A DNA stretch of 6,213 nucleotides from DATMNI01 sp035570275 (GCA_035570275.1 DATMNI010000045.1:1-6213), one strand, 5' to 3'; numbered from the stretch's first letter, positions 1-6,163 are shown. The notes: a model not told the origin generated them from the sequence alone. Program-made: numbers and translations.

Positions 1-1170
1 CCGCAGGACGTCCGGAATTGCACCACCTGTCATGCGGCGGGCGCCGGCCAACCCGACGCGTGGAAAACCAATCCCACTGCCGCGGCGTGCGGTTCCTGCC
101 ACGATAATGTGAACTTCGCGACCGGCCTGAACCACGTCAACCTGCCGCAGCCAACCGACAACATGTGCAAGAACTGCCACACCCCGATGGCGTATTCCGA
201 TTTCGACGCCTCGATTCCGGGAGCGCACCTGATCCCGGCGAATTCGACGTCGCTCCCCGGCGTGGTCACGAAGGTGATCAACGTCGATGGAGCCACGCCG
301 GGCGCCGCACCCACGGTCACGTTCAGCGTGATGGACAAATCCAACAACCCGGTGGATATCACCAAGATGTCCTCCCTCCGGTTGGTTCTGGGCGGCCCCA
401 ATACCAACTACAACACGGGCCCGGGCGCCATTCGCGTTTCCGAAACTATCAGCGGTCCGACTAGCAAAGCGAAGGGCACTAATGGCGTGTATACCTACAC
501 CATGACCAATAAGATTCCGGCCGGCGGGGCGGGCTCCTATACGGTTTCCATCGAGGGCATGAACAACGTTACTTTACTTCCGAATACCGTGGTCCCGGTT
601 GCAGCCGTTGACGCCGCCAAACCTGTGGAGTTCTATTTCTCCGTTGACAAGAGTCCCATGGTCGCGCGACGCCAGGTGGTAGGCACTGCGAAATGCGCTG
701 CCTGCCATATGGATCTGACCTTCGTCCATGGCGGCACTCGCAGCAACACCCAGGAGTGCACCATCTGCCACAATCCATCCCTGACGGATGGCACTTCGAA
801 TCAGAGCGTGAACATGGCCACGCAAATCCACAGCATCCACCGCGGCGAGAATCTGGTCAACCCGTACGTGCTGGGGACCACCAACTACCAGGAAGTCAAG
901 TTCCCGGGCGACCTGCGGAATTGCACAACCTGCCACATGACCGGCACGTATCTGGTGGAGAATGTCGGAGCCAAAGCGATGGTAGCCAGTCCGGGCGGCT
1001 TCACCAAGACCACGCCTCCGATCTCCGCTGCCTGTCAGGGCTGCCACGACGATGTGGCGACAGCTTCCCACGCGCTGGCCAACACCACCGTTCTAGGTGA
1101 GAGCTGCGCCGCGTGCCATAGCGCGTCCTCGGAATTCTCCGTGGATCGCGTCCACCAGCGGATCTTCTAA
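1..1170 (+). CDS. OmcA/MtrC-family decahaem c-type cytochrome, 3' part (5' end outside window)
   Basis: The frame is open from base 1 to TAA at 1168-1170 (389 residues visible), so the gene begins upstream. Eight CXXCH haem-attachment motifs are visible: CTTCH at residue 7, CGSCH 30, CKNCH 56, CAACH 232, CTICH 253, CTTCH 308, CQGCH 345 and CAACH 369. They form two clusters separated by a cysteine-free, Ser/Thr/Val-rich stretch (about 61-231) that reads like a beta domain. This is the pentahaem - beta - pentahaem layout of OmcA/MtrC outer-membrane cytochromes. The C-terminal cluster has all five sites and the N-terminal cluster shows its last three, so two haems and the signal peptide should lie upstream. 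In this family the protein passes electrons to extracellular acceptors such as metal oxides. The V/M codon at 109 is GTG inside the second haem site's surroundings and is not a start. The C-terminus ends shortly after the last haem, as is usual. Family assignment is firm; the physiological acceptor is unknown. Confidence 0.9.
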   Translation, partial: PQDVRNCTTCHAAGAGQPDAWKTNPTAAACGSCHDNVNFATGLNHVNLPQPTDNMCKNCHTPMAYSDFDASIPGAHLIPANSTSLPGVVTKVINVDGATPGAAPTVTFSVMDKSNNPVDITKMSSLRLVLGGPNTNYNTGPGAIRVSETISGPTSKAKGTNGVYTYTMTNKIPAGGAGSYTVSIEGMNNVTLLPNTVVPVAAVDAAKPVEFYFSVDKSPMVARRQVVGTAKCAACHMDLTFVHGGTRSNTQECTICHNPSLTDGTSNQSVNMATQIHSIHRGENLVNPYVLGTTNYQEVKFPGDLRNCTTCHMTGTYLVENVGAKAMVASPGGFTKTTPPISAACQGCHDDVATASHALANTTVLGESCAACHSASSEFSVDRVHQRIF

Positions 1171-1423
1171 CTTAACCTAACTTACGAACATCACGGGGTC
1201 GCACGGTGGCATCATCGCGCGGCCCCCTTGATTCGTATAACAGATCCGTAAGTCCTAACCCCGCTCCCCTCCGCCCGTACAACCTCCAGGCCGGCCCCTT
1301 GCTCAAGACCGCCGCGACGCCTTCCACCTGCTCGCCCGCGCCCGTAGTGTAGGGGATCAATGCCGCCTTCAGCCTGCCCGGCATTCGCGCCGCTCGTGGC
1401 CGCACCGTCAACGCCACTTATGC
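1171..1423. other. Convergent intergenic region, no recognised gene
   Basis: This gap lies between the stop codons of the cytochrome gene (+) and the peptidase gene (-). I see no strong hairpin followed by a T-run on either strand. A 7-bp inverted repeat, ACTTACG at 1180-1186 and CGTAAGT at 1247-1253, has a 60-base loop and is weak. A minus-strand frame (GTG at 1417 to a stop at 1172) is open for 81 codons but shows no family resemblance, no clear ribosome site and an Arg/Gly/Ala-rich composition typical of GC-rich chance frames. The stretch may include decayed coding sequence, but I cannot identify it. Confidence 0.5.
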
Positions 1424-4400
1424 CTACTTATCCGCCGGCTTCCTCCCCGCGTTCAGGCTGTCGAAATTCAAAATGGCGTTGAAGACCAGGAAATAGCTGC
1501 CCTTGGTTTCGGCGCGCCAGAACGGGTTATTGGAAAACAGCACCACATGGCCGTCCCCCAACGGCGAATCGATCACGGCCGCGTGTTGCGCCAGCTCCGT
1601 GCCGTTGTCGAGCAGGCCGGAAACCAGCAGGTCGGGACTATTGGCGTAACGCAGCACCACGCGGGGGCGCATCGCCGGCGGAATCACGTTCACCGGGTTG
1701 CGAAACTGCTCGTGGGTCAGAGGTGTGGCCTCCCACACTTCGGCGTGCGGGTCCTCGGGAATCTCCGCCGGTGCGCGTCCCTGGGGCATATCGGGATCGT
1801 CGGCTGTGCCGCGGCCCGTGGGCCGTTCGCGCTCCTCCGGCCCGCCGCGACGTCCACCGCCGCCGCCCACCATGTTGGTGAGATTGAAGACCGGCGGGTT
1901 CGACGCGAAGATCGCCAGGTTGTCGTTGTAACCGTAGACAATCGGGCTGGCCGCGTCTATCATCTTGGACCGCAGCGCCGAGCCGGTCACCTTCAGCCGT
2001 GTTGTCGTGCCAATCGTGACCCCCGGAGTGAAACCGAAGGCGACCGCGAAGTTCGTGGTGTCATTGGCGGTAATCAGCAGGCCGCCCTTGCGCACGAACT
2101 CCTGCAGATGTTCCAGACCGCTCCAGCCGAGCCCCGGGCGCATGTCATCGGTTTCGTCCGTCTTCGCCAGGTTTGGCGTCTCCGGCGTGACTTTCCATGG
2201 CAGCGGGTTCCCATACATCGGCATCCCGCTGATGACGGCTTGAGGATTGCCGCGCCCGCCGCCGCCGGGTGCGAATACGATGACGTCGTACTTGGACCGC
2301 AGATCGCCATCCTTGGAGGCCGTCTGCGTGCTGATGTAGCTGTATGGAACCAGCAAGCGGTCAAACTCCATGCGCCACCAGCCTTCGGCCTGTGTGCTGG
2401 TCCAAGTGTGCATCAGGGCGACGCGCGCGGCGCGCACCGGATGAGTCTTCACCGCCGGGGCCTCAGCTACGGTATATGCCTTCAGACCGAGTTCCGCCCC
2501 GGCTTTGGCCAGGTCGGCGGCGGGCACATTGCGCACGATGAACGATCCGCGGTTGAATTTGTGGCCGGCCGCTTCGAACGGCTCCTCGGCCGCATCAAAC
2601 GAAGCGTCCTTGAAGCGGTACCGCAGCGTGACCAGCGCGTGGTCCGCGTTGTGATTGACCAGAAAGATCTCGCCCGCGGCTCCCACACCGCCTGCGGCTT
2701 CCACCCCGCCCGGCGCCCGTACCGGCCCCGATACCGGGTTCAGGTCCGCGCTCAGCACCTTCAGGTCGGTGACCCGCGCCACCTGCACGTTGCCCAATTC
2801 GCCGAAGGTCCAGCCGGTATCGTCGTAGATGCTCTTCTGCGGATCGTTGGCCGCCCAGTATTGGTAATCCAGCAGCGTGTCGGCAATGCGGCTGTAAGGC
2901 TGATCCATGCGCACTACATAGCTGCCCGCCGGGAACGTGCGCGGCTCGGGCTTGGGTTTTTCGGCTGGCTTGGCGGCCGCCCCATCGGTCGCGGAATCGG
3001 CGCCATCCGTGGACGTGCCGCCGGCGGTTCCACCTCGCCCGCCCCGGCCCCCGCGCGGTTTCTTGCCCGGCATCATCACGGTGAACGGCGCGCTGGCGCG
3101 CGAAATCTCGCAGCCCTGGTCCTGCAACATGCGTAACAGCTCCGCCTGCCCGCCGGGCCGCGGATCGTCGGCGGTGAACACGTAGGCGGCCGGCCCCTCG
3201 GTGCGCGGCTTCTCAATCGAGCGCTTGGCTTTGGTGTAAAAGTTGCGCAGGAACAGCTTGTTATTGGCGGAAAAATAGGCCAGCGCGGTCAGCACGCCGG
3301 TCTGTTCATAGTTATTGTTATTGCGCTGCGACCACTTCGTTTTGGGCAGCGGCGGGTTCTGCTTGAACCAGGTGCGCGCGTACTCGGTGGGCCGCAACTC
3401 GCGATCTTCGGTATCCGCGCCGCCATTTCCGAACGTCTCGTAGAGCCGGCTGATACCGTTGTGCATGGCCGCGATGAACATCAGGTAGCTGGGAGACCAC
3501 GTGTCGAAAGTGCCGTGCGTGAACACTCCCGGCATGCCGAATTTGGTCATTTCCGAAACGTTGTTCCAGCCCATCATCTGCCATTCGTCCGCCAGCATCG
3601 GGTCGATCCAGGCGTTGTACGGGCCGTCCCCGATGGTGTTGTCGTAGAGATACGGCACGGATTCGTGCAGGTCGTGCAGCACCTGCGCCTTCCAACCCAC
3701 GAAGGTATTCAGAATGTTTCGCGTGAGCTGAAGCGTCATCCCCATGGCGTCGCGGTTGTTGTCGTGCGCCACGTAATGGCCCCAATAGACCAGGTTCGGC
3801 CACTGCTGGCCGGGATGCGCCAGATGCCAGCGATAGATGTCCACCATGCGGTCGCGGCCGTCCACTTCCACAATGGGCGTAATCAACGTGACGACATTGT
3901 CGCGGATAGCCTTGATATACGCGCTTTCGTCCACTGCCAGCCGGTAGGCCAGTTCCATGAGCGCGGTGGGCGCGCCGGTCTCGGGGGAATGGATCGTCCC
4001 GGTGATGTAATAAATCGGCGCGGACGCGGCCACCAGCTTCTCGGCCTCGGCATCGTCCAGCTTGATGGTGCGCGGGTCGGCCAGCTTGGCCAGCCGTTCG
4101 CGATTGGCGTCGAGACTGGCGATCAGTTTCTCAGACGCCACCGCCACCGCGATCATTTCCCGGCCTTCTTCCGACTTGCCGATGCTGAAAACCCTGACTC
4201 GCGGGCTGGCTTTTTCCAGCATCCGCATATACTTGTAAACTTCCGTCGAATAGGGCAGAATGCCCGGCGCGCCCGCCACGTCACCGAGCACCGCCTTGGG
4301 AGTCGGCACCGTTTTCGATGCCGGCAGATAGTCGGTGAGCGGAGAATTGAAGAACGGCTCGGTGGTGTATTCGCGGATCTTTTTGGTGTACTCCTCATCC

Positions 4401-4507
4401 ACGGCCTGGCCGGCATCGCGCCCGGGCTTGAGCTGGACGGTGGCGCTGGGCTGGCCGAACAGAGAACCGGCGAGAACCGCCGAAGCGAGACACCAAAGAT
4501 TCTTCAT
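1424..4507 (-). CDS. Secreted M14-family zinc carboxypeptidase-like metallopeptidase, 1027 aa
   Basis: The start ATG (4505-4507) gives a Sec-type signal peptide: MKN, then a hydrophobic stretch to about residue 18, with no lipobox Cys at its end. The next Met is residue 94, so the start is secure. The M14 catalytic domain covers about residues 85-380. The HSPE motif gives zinc ligands H173 and E176. NNRD (250-253) supplies the Asn-Arg pair that binds the substrate carboxylate. HDLHES (278-283) gives the third ligand, most likely H281. RLYETFG gives the probable catalytic Glu, E357, about 76 residues later as in carboxypeptidase A. The C-terminal 650 residues are far more than the fold needs. 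They include Gly/Arg-rich low-complexity linkers (about 485-525, 746-753 and 880-915) and a stretch (about 690-1010) with a KYDVIVFAPGG strand-loop and a GLEHLQEFVRKGGLLI segment, resembling a glutamine-amidotransferase-like or flavodoxin-like fold. It probably hydrolyses peptides outside the cytoplasm. The exact substrate is unknown, and a non-peptidase M14 role cannot be excluded. Confidence 0.92.
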   Translation of the reverse strand: MKNLWCLASAVLAGSLFGQPSATVQLKPGRDAGQAVDEEYTKKIREYTTEPFFNSPLTDYLPASKTVPTPKAVLGDVAGAPGILPYSTEVYKYMRMLEKASPRVRVFSIGKSEEGREMIAVAVASEKLIASLDANRERLAKLADPRTIKLDDAEAEKLVAASAPIYYITGTIHSPETGAPTALMELAYRLAVDESAYIKAIRDNVVTLITPIVEVDGRDRMVDIYRWHLAHPGQQWPNLVYWGHYVAHDNNRDAMGMTLQLTRNILNTFVGWKAQVLHDLHESVPYLYDNTIGDGPYNAWIDPMLADEWQMMGWNNVSEMTKFGMPGVFTHGTFDTWSPSYLMFIAAMHNGISRLYETFGNGGADTEDRELRPTEYARTWFKQNPPLPKTKWSQRNNNNYEQTGVLTALAYFSANNKLFLRNFYTKAKRSIEKPRTEGPAAYVFTADDPRPGGQAELLRMLQDQGCEISRASAPFTVMMPGKKPRGGRGGRGGTAGGTSTDGADSATDGAAAKPAEKPKPEPRTFPAGSYVVRMDQPYSRIADTLLDYQYWAANDPQKSIYDDTGWTFGELGNVQVARVTDLKVLSADLNPVSGPVRAPGGVEAAGGVGAAGEIFLVNHNADHALVTLRYRFKDASFDAAEEPFEAAGHKFNRGSFIVRNVPAADLAKAGAELGLKAYTVAEAPAVKTHPVRAARVALMHTWTSTQAEGWWRMEFDRLLVPYSYISTQTASKDGDLRSKYDVIVFAPGGGGRGNPQAVISGMPMYGNPLPWKVTPETPNLAKTDETDDMRPGLGWSGLEHLQEFVRKGGLLITANDTTNFAVAFGFTPGVTIGTTTRLKVTGSALRSKMIDAASPIVYGYNDNLAIFASNPPVFNLTNMVGGGGGRRGGPEERERPTGRGTADDPDMPQGRAPAEIPEDPHAEVWEATPLTHEQFRNPVNVIPPAMRPRVVLRYANSPDLLVSGLLDNGTELAQHAAVIDSPLGDGHVVLFSNNPFWRAETKGSYFLVFNAILNFDSLNAGRKPADK

Positions 4508-4543
4508 CCAGAGAATATAGCAGGATGCGGAGGTGGCAGTCTT
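4508..4543 (-). promoter_or_regulatory. Probable promoter of the M14 gene, predicted leaderless start
   Basis: Read on the minus strand, an extended -10 element TGCTATATT lies at 4522-4514. TATATT occupies exactly positions -12 to -7 relative to the A of the ATG. A weak -35 candidate, AAGACT (4543-4538), is 18 bp upstream. Only CTCTGG separates the -10 box from ATG, and no Shine-Dalgarno sequence is present. Transcription would therefore begin at or within a base or two of the start codon. The fit is good, but this is inference from motif position only. Confidence 0.45.
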
Positions 4544-4668
4544 GCCGCGGCGCCTTTCGAGCGTTGCAACTCACGACGGATCGTTTGAACCCGTTGTCTC
4601 ACAGTCGCTGTCGAAACGTTTTGCATTTCCCTAGCGTGTTGAGGCGATCCGGGCGATTCCTAGCCGGT
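4544..4668. other. Short intergenic stretch between hicA remnant and M14 promoter
   Basis: About 125 bases without a coding frame I recognise, and without a clear terminator hairpin after the hicA remnant. It separates the toxin-antitoxin remnant from the peptidase gene, which appears to have its own promoter. Confidence 0.4.
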
Positions 4669-4904
4669 TTAGAAATAGGGCCGAAGTTCGGATTCCGGCA
4701 CAAAACGGCCCGCCTGACGATAAATGGTGTGCAACGTCTTGCGGTCCACCTCGACGTGATTCACGATGGTCAACGTCTGATGAACCCGGACTCCAGCGTG
4801 CGCCGCACCTTGATATGGCTGCCTCTCTGCGAGTATTGGTTGAAACCAAAGCCGGCGAGGATGCCGAGGAGATCCCGGCCAGAGAGGTTTCGCAGCTTCG
4901 GCAT
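4669..4904 (-). pseudogene. hicA: HicA-type mRNA interferase toxin, frameshifted
   Basis: The ATG at 4904-4902 overlaps the hicB stop by one base (TGATG). The first 40 codons read as a good HicA N-terminus: MPKLRNLSGRDLLGILAGFG, then the hallmark RGSHIKVRRT with the catalytic His at residue 30. After codon 40 the frame runs into TGA at 4772-4770, giving a 44-residue product. One base on, the frame continues as a typical HicA C-terminus: HQTLTIVNHVEVDRKTL, then HTIYRQAGRFVPESELRPYF, and TAA at 4671-4669. Adding one G to the GGG at 4787-4785 (giving GGG GTT) restores a 78-residue protein of normal HicA length. Intact HicA is a small double-stranded-RNA-binding-fold ribonuclease that cleaves mRNA and is neutralised by HicB. 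The 236-base span is not a multiple of three, so the toxin is probably inactive unless the missing base is an assembly error. Confidence 0.85.
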
Positions 4905-5125
4905 CAGGCTACTGCCGGCAGCTCCATCGTTGCCAGTATGGTCGGGTTTCGGGCGAAGCCCAACTCTTCCAGGTTCTCCCCTTCCAAGTGCAACGAGATG
5001 GCCTCCTGAATATTTGCCGTTAGTTCATCGAGAGTCGGCGCTTCAGTCACGACAGGCAAATCCAGACACTCTGCCACATATTGCCGCTCACCTCGAAAAA
5101 TCCGGACCTGTATCGTGTGCCTCAT
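4904..5125 (-). CDS. hicB: HicB-family antitoxin, 73 aa
   Basis: This small protein has the HicB antitoxin pattern: an N-terminal beta strand (MRHTIQVRIF), the YVAECLDLPVVTEAPTLDEL segment, then the helix NIQEAISLHLEGE. It lacks the extra C-terminal DNA-binding domain found in longer HicB proteins, and 73 residues is normal for the short form. It normally binds HicA and blocks its active site. The start ATG (5125-5123) has a purine-rich GAGG about 11 bases upstream, a little far for a strong ribosome site. Its stop overlaps the hicA start by one base, so the two were translationally coupled. Here the antitoxin comes first, opposite to the commoner hicA-hicB order, although antitoxin-first hicBA loci are known. 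The antitoxin is intact while its partner toxin is frameshifted. Confidence 0.88.
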   Translation of the reverse strand: MRHTIQVRIFRGERQYVAECLDLPVVTEAPTLDELTANIQEAISLHLEGENLEELGFARNPTILATMELPAVA

Positions 5126-5199
5126 ATGACGAGTCGCCTCTTGCCCAACTGTAGCATGGCGGTCAGAAGGACCTTGACTCTGGCAAAGAGTGTTTCAGC

Positions 5200-5252
5200 A
5201 TGCGCCCGATGCCAGCGTTGATGTTCAGCATGCGGCCGCGTCCGTCCACTTC
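5200..5252 (-). repeat. Stray 53-bp copy of part of an M14 peptidase gene
   Basis: Read on the minus strand, these 53 bases align with 3868-3815 inside the large M14 gene (codons for residues 214-231, EVDGRDRM through RWHLAH). There are 47 identical positions, six substitutions and a single one-base gap. The fragment reads GAAGTGGACGG, then CGC, CGCATG, ATC and CGCTGGCATC in the same order as the gene. The gap breaks the frame. Similarity stops abruptly on the downstream side and fades upstream. It lies in the 148-bp gap between vapC and hicB, in the same orientation as the M14 gene. It is best read as the residue of a lost or rearranged M14 paralogue. The level of identity excludes chance, but the origin is inference. 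Confidence 0.7.
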
Positions 5253-5273
5253 AGCACAGCTCTGAGGCCGGGC

Positions 5274-5735
5274 TCACGTGCTTCCGATCAAGACGAGATT
5301 TCCGGGAACGGCGCCGTGTACGGCCTTCATTGGAATGGACCGGTCGAAGGTGGCGAGTAGGCCGTGATTTCGAACGGCCAGACCAAGCAAATAAGCATCC
5401 GTGATCTTCTGGTGTCCGCCGATCGTCTGGTGCCCGCCAATCATCGACGGCCGGAACAAGGCCTCATCCATCAGAGACACAGAGTCCGCCCAGAAATGGT
5501 GGTCCGCCGTGGAGCAAAGACTTCGCAGGCGGCCGGCCACTTCTGCGGGAGTCGCTTCCACAGTGGGATATGCGGGGTTACTCAGGACGCGGATACAGCC
5601 ATTTGTGGTTATCGGGCATGTTGCCCAACCGTGCTTTCGATTCCGGCCGAACCAGCGATGCGCGTCTTCGTGGTTGTTGTGGGCGGGATCGAAGAGTGCC
5701 ACCAGGACGTTCACGTCAAGAAGGGCGATACTCAC
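5274..5735 (-). CDS. vapC: VapC-type PIN-domain ribonuclease toxin, 153 aa
   Basis: I chose the GTG at 5735-5733. It gives a normal PIN N-terminus (SIALLDVNVLVALFDPAH), has GGGAAGAG just upstream, and overlaps the vapB remnant stop by four bases (GTGA). PIN metal-binding acids are visible at D7 (LLDVNV), D113 (KITDAYLLGLA) and D131 (TFDRS). The fourth acidic position, in the TENG/TQNG-type motif of relatives as I recall them, is Thr44 here (ITTNGCIRVLSNP). The protein resembles the Mtu-type PIN family (TIGR00028), with the HRWF, WATCP and DSVSLMD blocks in order. An 18-bp in-frame tandem duplication inserts about six residues (GGHQTI before GGHQKI) next to the catalytic D113. VapC toxins cleave specific RNAs, often tRNA or rRNA, and are restrained by VapB. 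The partner antitoxin is truncated, so the activity of this copy is doubtful. The reading frame stays open further upstream, but that extension has no PIN homology. Confidence 0.85.
   Translation of the reverse strand: MSIALLDVNVLVALFDPAHNNHEDAHRWFGRNRKHGWATCPITTNGCIRVLSNPAYPTVEATPAEVAGRLRSLCSTADHHFWADSVSLMDEALFRPSMIGGHQTIGGHQKITDAYLLGLAVRNHGLLATFDRSIPMKAVHGAVPGNLVLIGST
5403..5438. repeat. Two 18-bp tandem units within vapC
   Basis: GATCTTCTGGTGTCCGCC (5403-5420) is followed directly by GATCGTCTGGTGCCCGCC (5421-5438), with 16 of 18 bases identical. On the coding strand this is a six-codon in-frame duplication, GGHQTI then GGHQKI, ending two codons before the catalytic Asp113. Confidence 0.9.
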
Positions 5736-5857
5736 GACTCTTCCCGCAATTTGTTTACGACGCGCGGGTCGGGTTTCGAGGCGCCAGCCTTCGGCACGAA
5801 AAGCAAAACCCCGTTGCGCACCTTTAGGGGCGCTCTGGACGCGAGCGATTGCCGGGC
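5732..5857 (-). pseudogene. vapB: VapB-type antitoxin, N-terminally truncated remnant
   Basis: A 41-residue frame begins directly after an in-frame TAA (5860-5858) and ends in TGA overlapping the vapC GTG by four bases, the usual coupled vapB-vapC arrangement. Its last 30 residues have a VapB C-terminus: KVRNGVLLFVPKAG, then PDPRVVNKLREES. This is the toxin-binding tail that often reads VRNG-hydrophobic-P and ends in VNRLREE. No ATG is available in the frame, and the DNA-binding N-terminal half (about 30-40 residues) is not found in any frame upstream. The sequence instead runs into a perfect palindrome at 5863-5888. A functional antitoxin is unlikely unless a GTG inside the remnant is used. 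Confidence 0.7.
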
Positions 5858-5862
5858 TTAAT

Positions 5863-5888
5863 GCATCACGCATGAGCATGCGTGATGC
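5863..5888. repeat. Perfect 26-bp palindrome (12-bp arms, 2-base loop)
   Basis: GCATCACGCATG (5863-5874), AG, CATGCGTGATGC (5877-5888) forms a perfect inverted repeat. It sits exactly where the vapB remnant loses similarity. No T-run follows on either strand, so a terminator is unlikely. It could be the old vapBC operator (VapB proteins bind palindromes) or the scar or end of a palindromic mobile element. Confidence 0.85.
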
Positions 5889-5940
5889 GCGATGCAACAG
5901 GCGCTTAACCGCTTTGGGAAAACGTGGTATGAAGCGGGTA

Positions 5941-6080
5941 TGTGGGGCAGGTTATCAACCTGCGGCGGATTGGCAATCCGCCTGCCGGACCTTGTAGATA
6001 ACGCCCCAAATGGACTGGCTCGCTGCCGCATCGCCCGAGGCGGATTAACAATCCGCCGCAGATTAACAATCCGCCCCACA
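5941..6080. mobile_element. 140-bp MITE/REPIN-like element with 43-bp terminal inverted repeats
   Basis: The left end (5941-5983, + strand) and the right end (6080-6038, - strand) both begin TGTGGGGC and align without gaps over 43 bases with 36 identities; nearly all differences are transitions. Each end is two hairpins in a row. On the left these are GCAGGTT/AACCTGC (5947-5963) and GGCGGATTG/CAATCCGCC (5964-5982). On the right GGCGGATT/AATCCGCC (6039-6057) lies next to a near copy, so that GATTAACAATCCGCC appears twice (6043-6057 and 6061-6075) with an 18-base period. The 54-bp core (5984-6037) has no recognised coding content. No transposase and no clear target-site duplication are visible. 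I recall similar GGCGGATT-type palindromes being dispersed in Solibacter-like genomes. Any open frames across it are by-products of the repeats. Confidence 0.75.
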
Positions 6081-6163
6081 AGCAAAGCGCCCGCGTGGCG
6101 CGGGTCCATACCGGAGAGGAACTTGGCCGGGTCTCTGTCGGCGAAATTATTCAGCAAAGCCAT
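6080..6163 (-). pseudogene. Possible 5' fragment of a small gene, cut by the palindromic element
   Basis: ATG at 6163-6161 opens a frame whose first 28 codons (MALLNNFADRDPAKFL...) look unlike repeat translation, and GAGAG lies about eight bases upstream. At codon 28 the frame enters the right end of the 140-bp element, and all later residues (GRIVN...) are just its translation, down to a stop at 5858. I do not recognise the family. It may be the start of a gene destroyed by the insertion, or chance. Confidence 0.25.

Noticed and set aside
109..1170. Start of the cytochrome gene at 109
   Set aside because: Codon 109 is an internal GTG. The frame is open to base 1 and contains two haem motifs upstream of it.
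1172..1417. Minus-strand 81-codon frame just after the M14 stop
   Set aside because: It has a GTG start with no clear ribosome site, an Arg/Gly/Ala-rich composition and no family resemblance. It is probably a chance frame in GC-rich DNA.
1547..3136. Plus-strand 529-codon frame antisense to the M14 gene
   Set aside because: It is a shadow of a strongly supported coding strand. Its Arg/His-rich translation has no recognisable domain.
1424..4507. Apparent absence of the M14 catalytic Glu
   Set aside because: I first suspected a loss near FTHGTFD. The RLYETFG motif 76 residues after H281 supplies a well-placed Glu357.
3461..4588. Plus-strand 375-codon frame antisense to the M14 N-terminus
   Set aside because: It is His/Arg/Gly-rich shadow translation, and it runs through the M14 promoter and signal-peptide region.
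5736..5897. Longer N-terminus for the VapC frame, starting at 5897
   Set aside because: The added 54 residues have no PIN homology and overlap the vapB remnant and the palindrome. The GTG at 5735 gives the normal PIN start and the coupled overlap.
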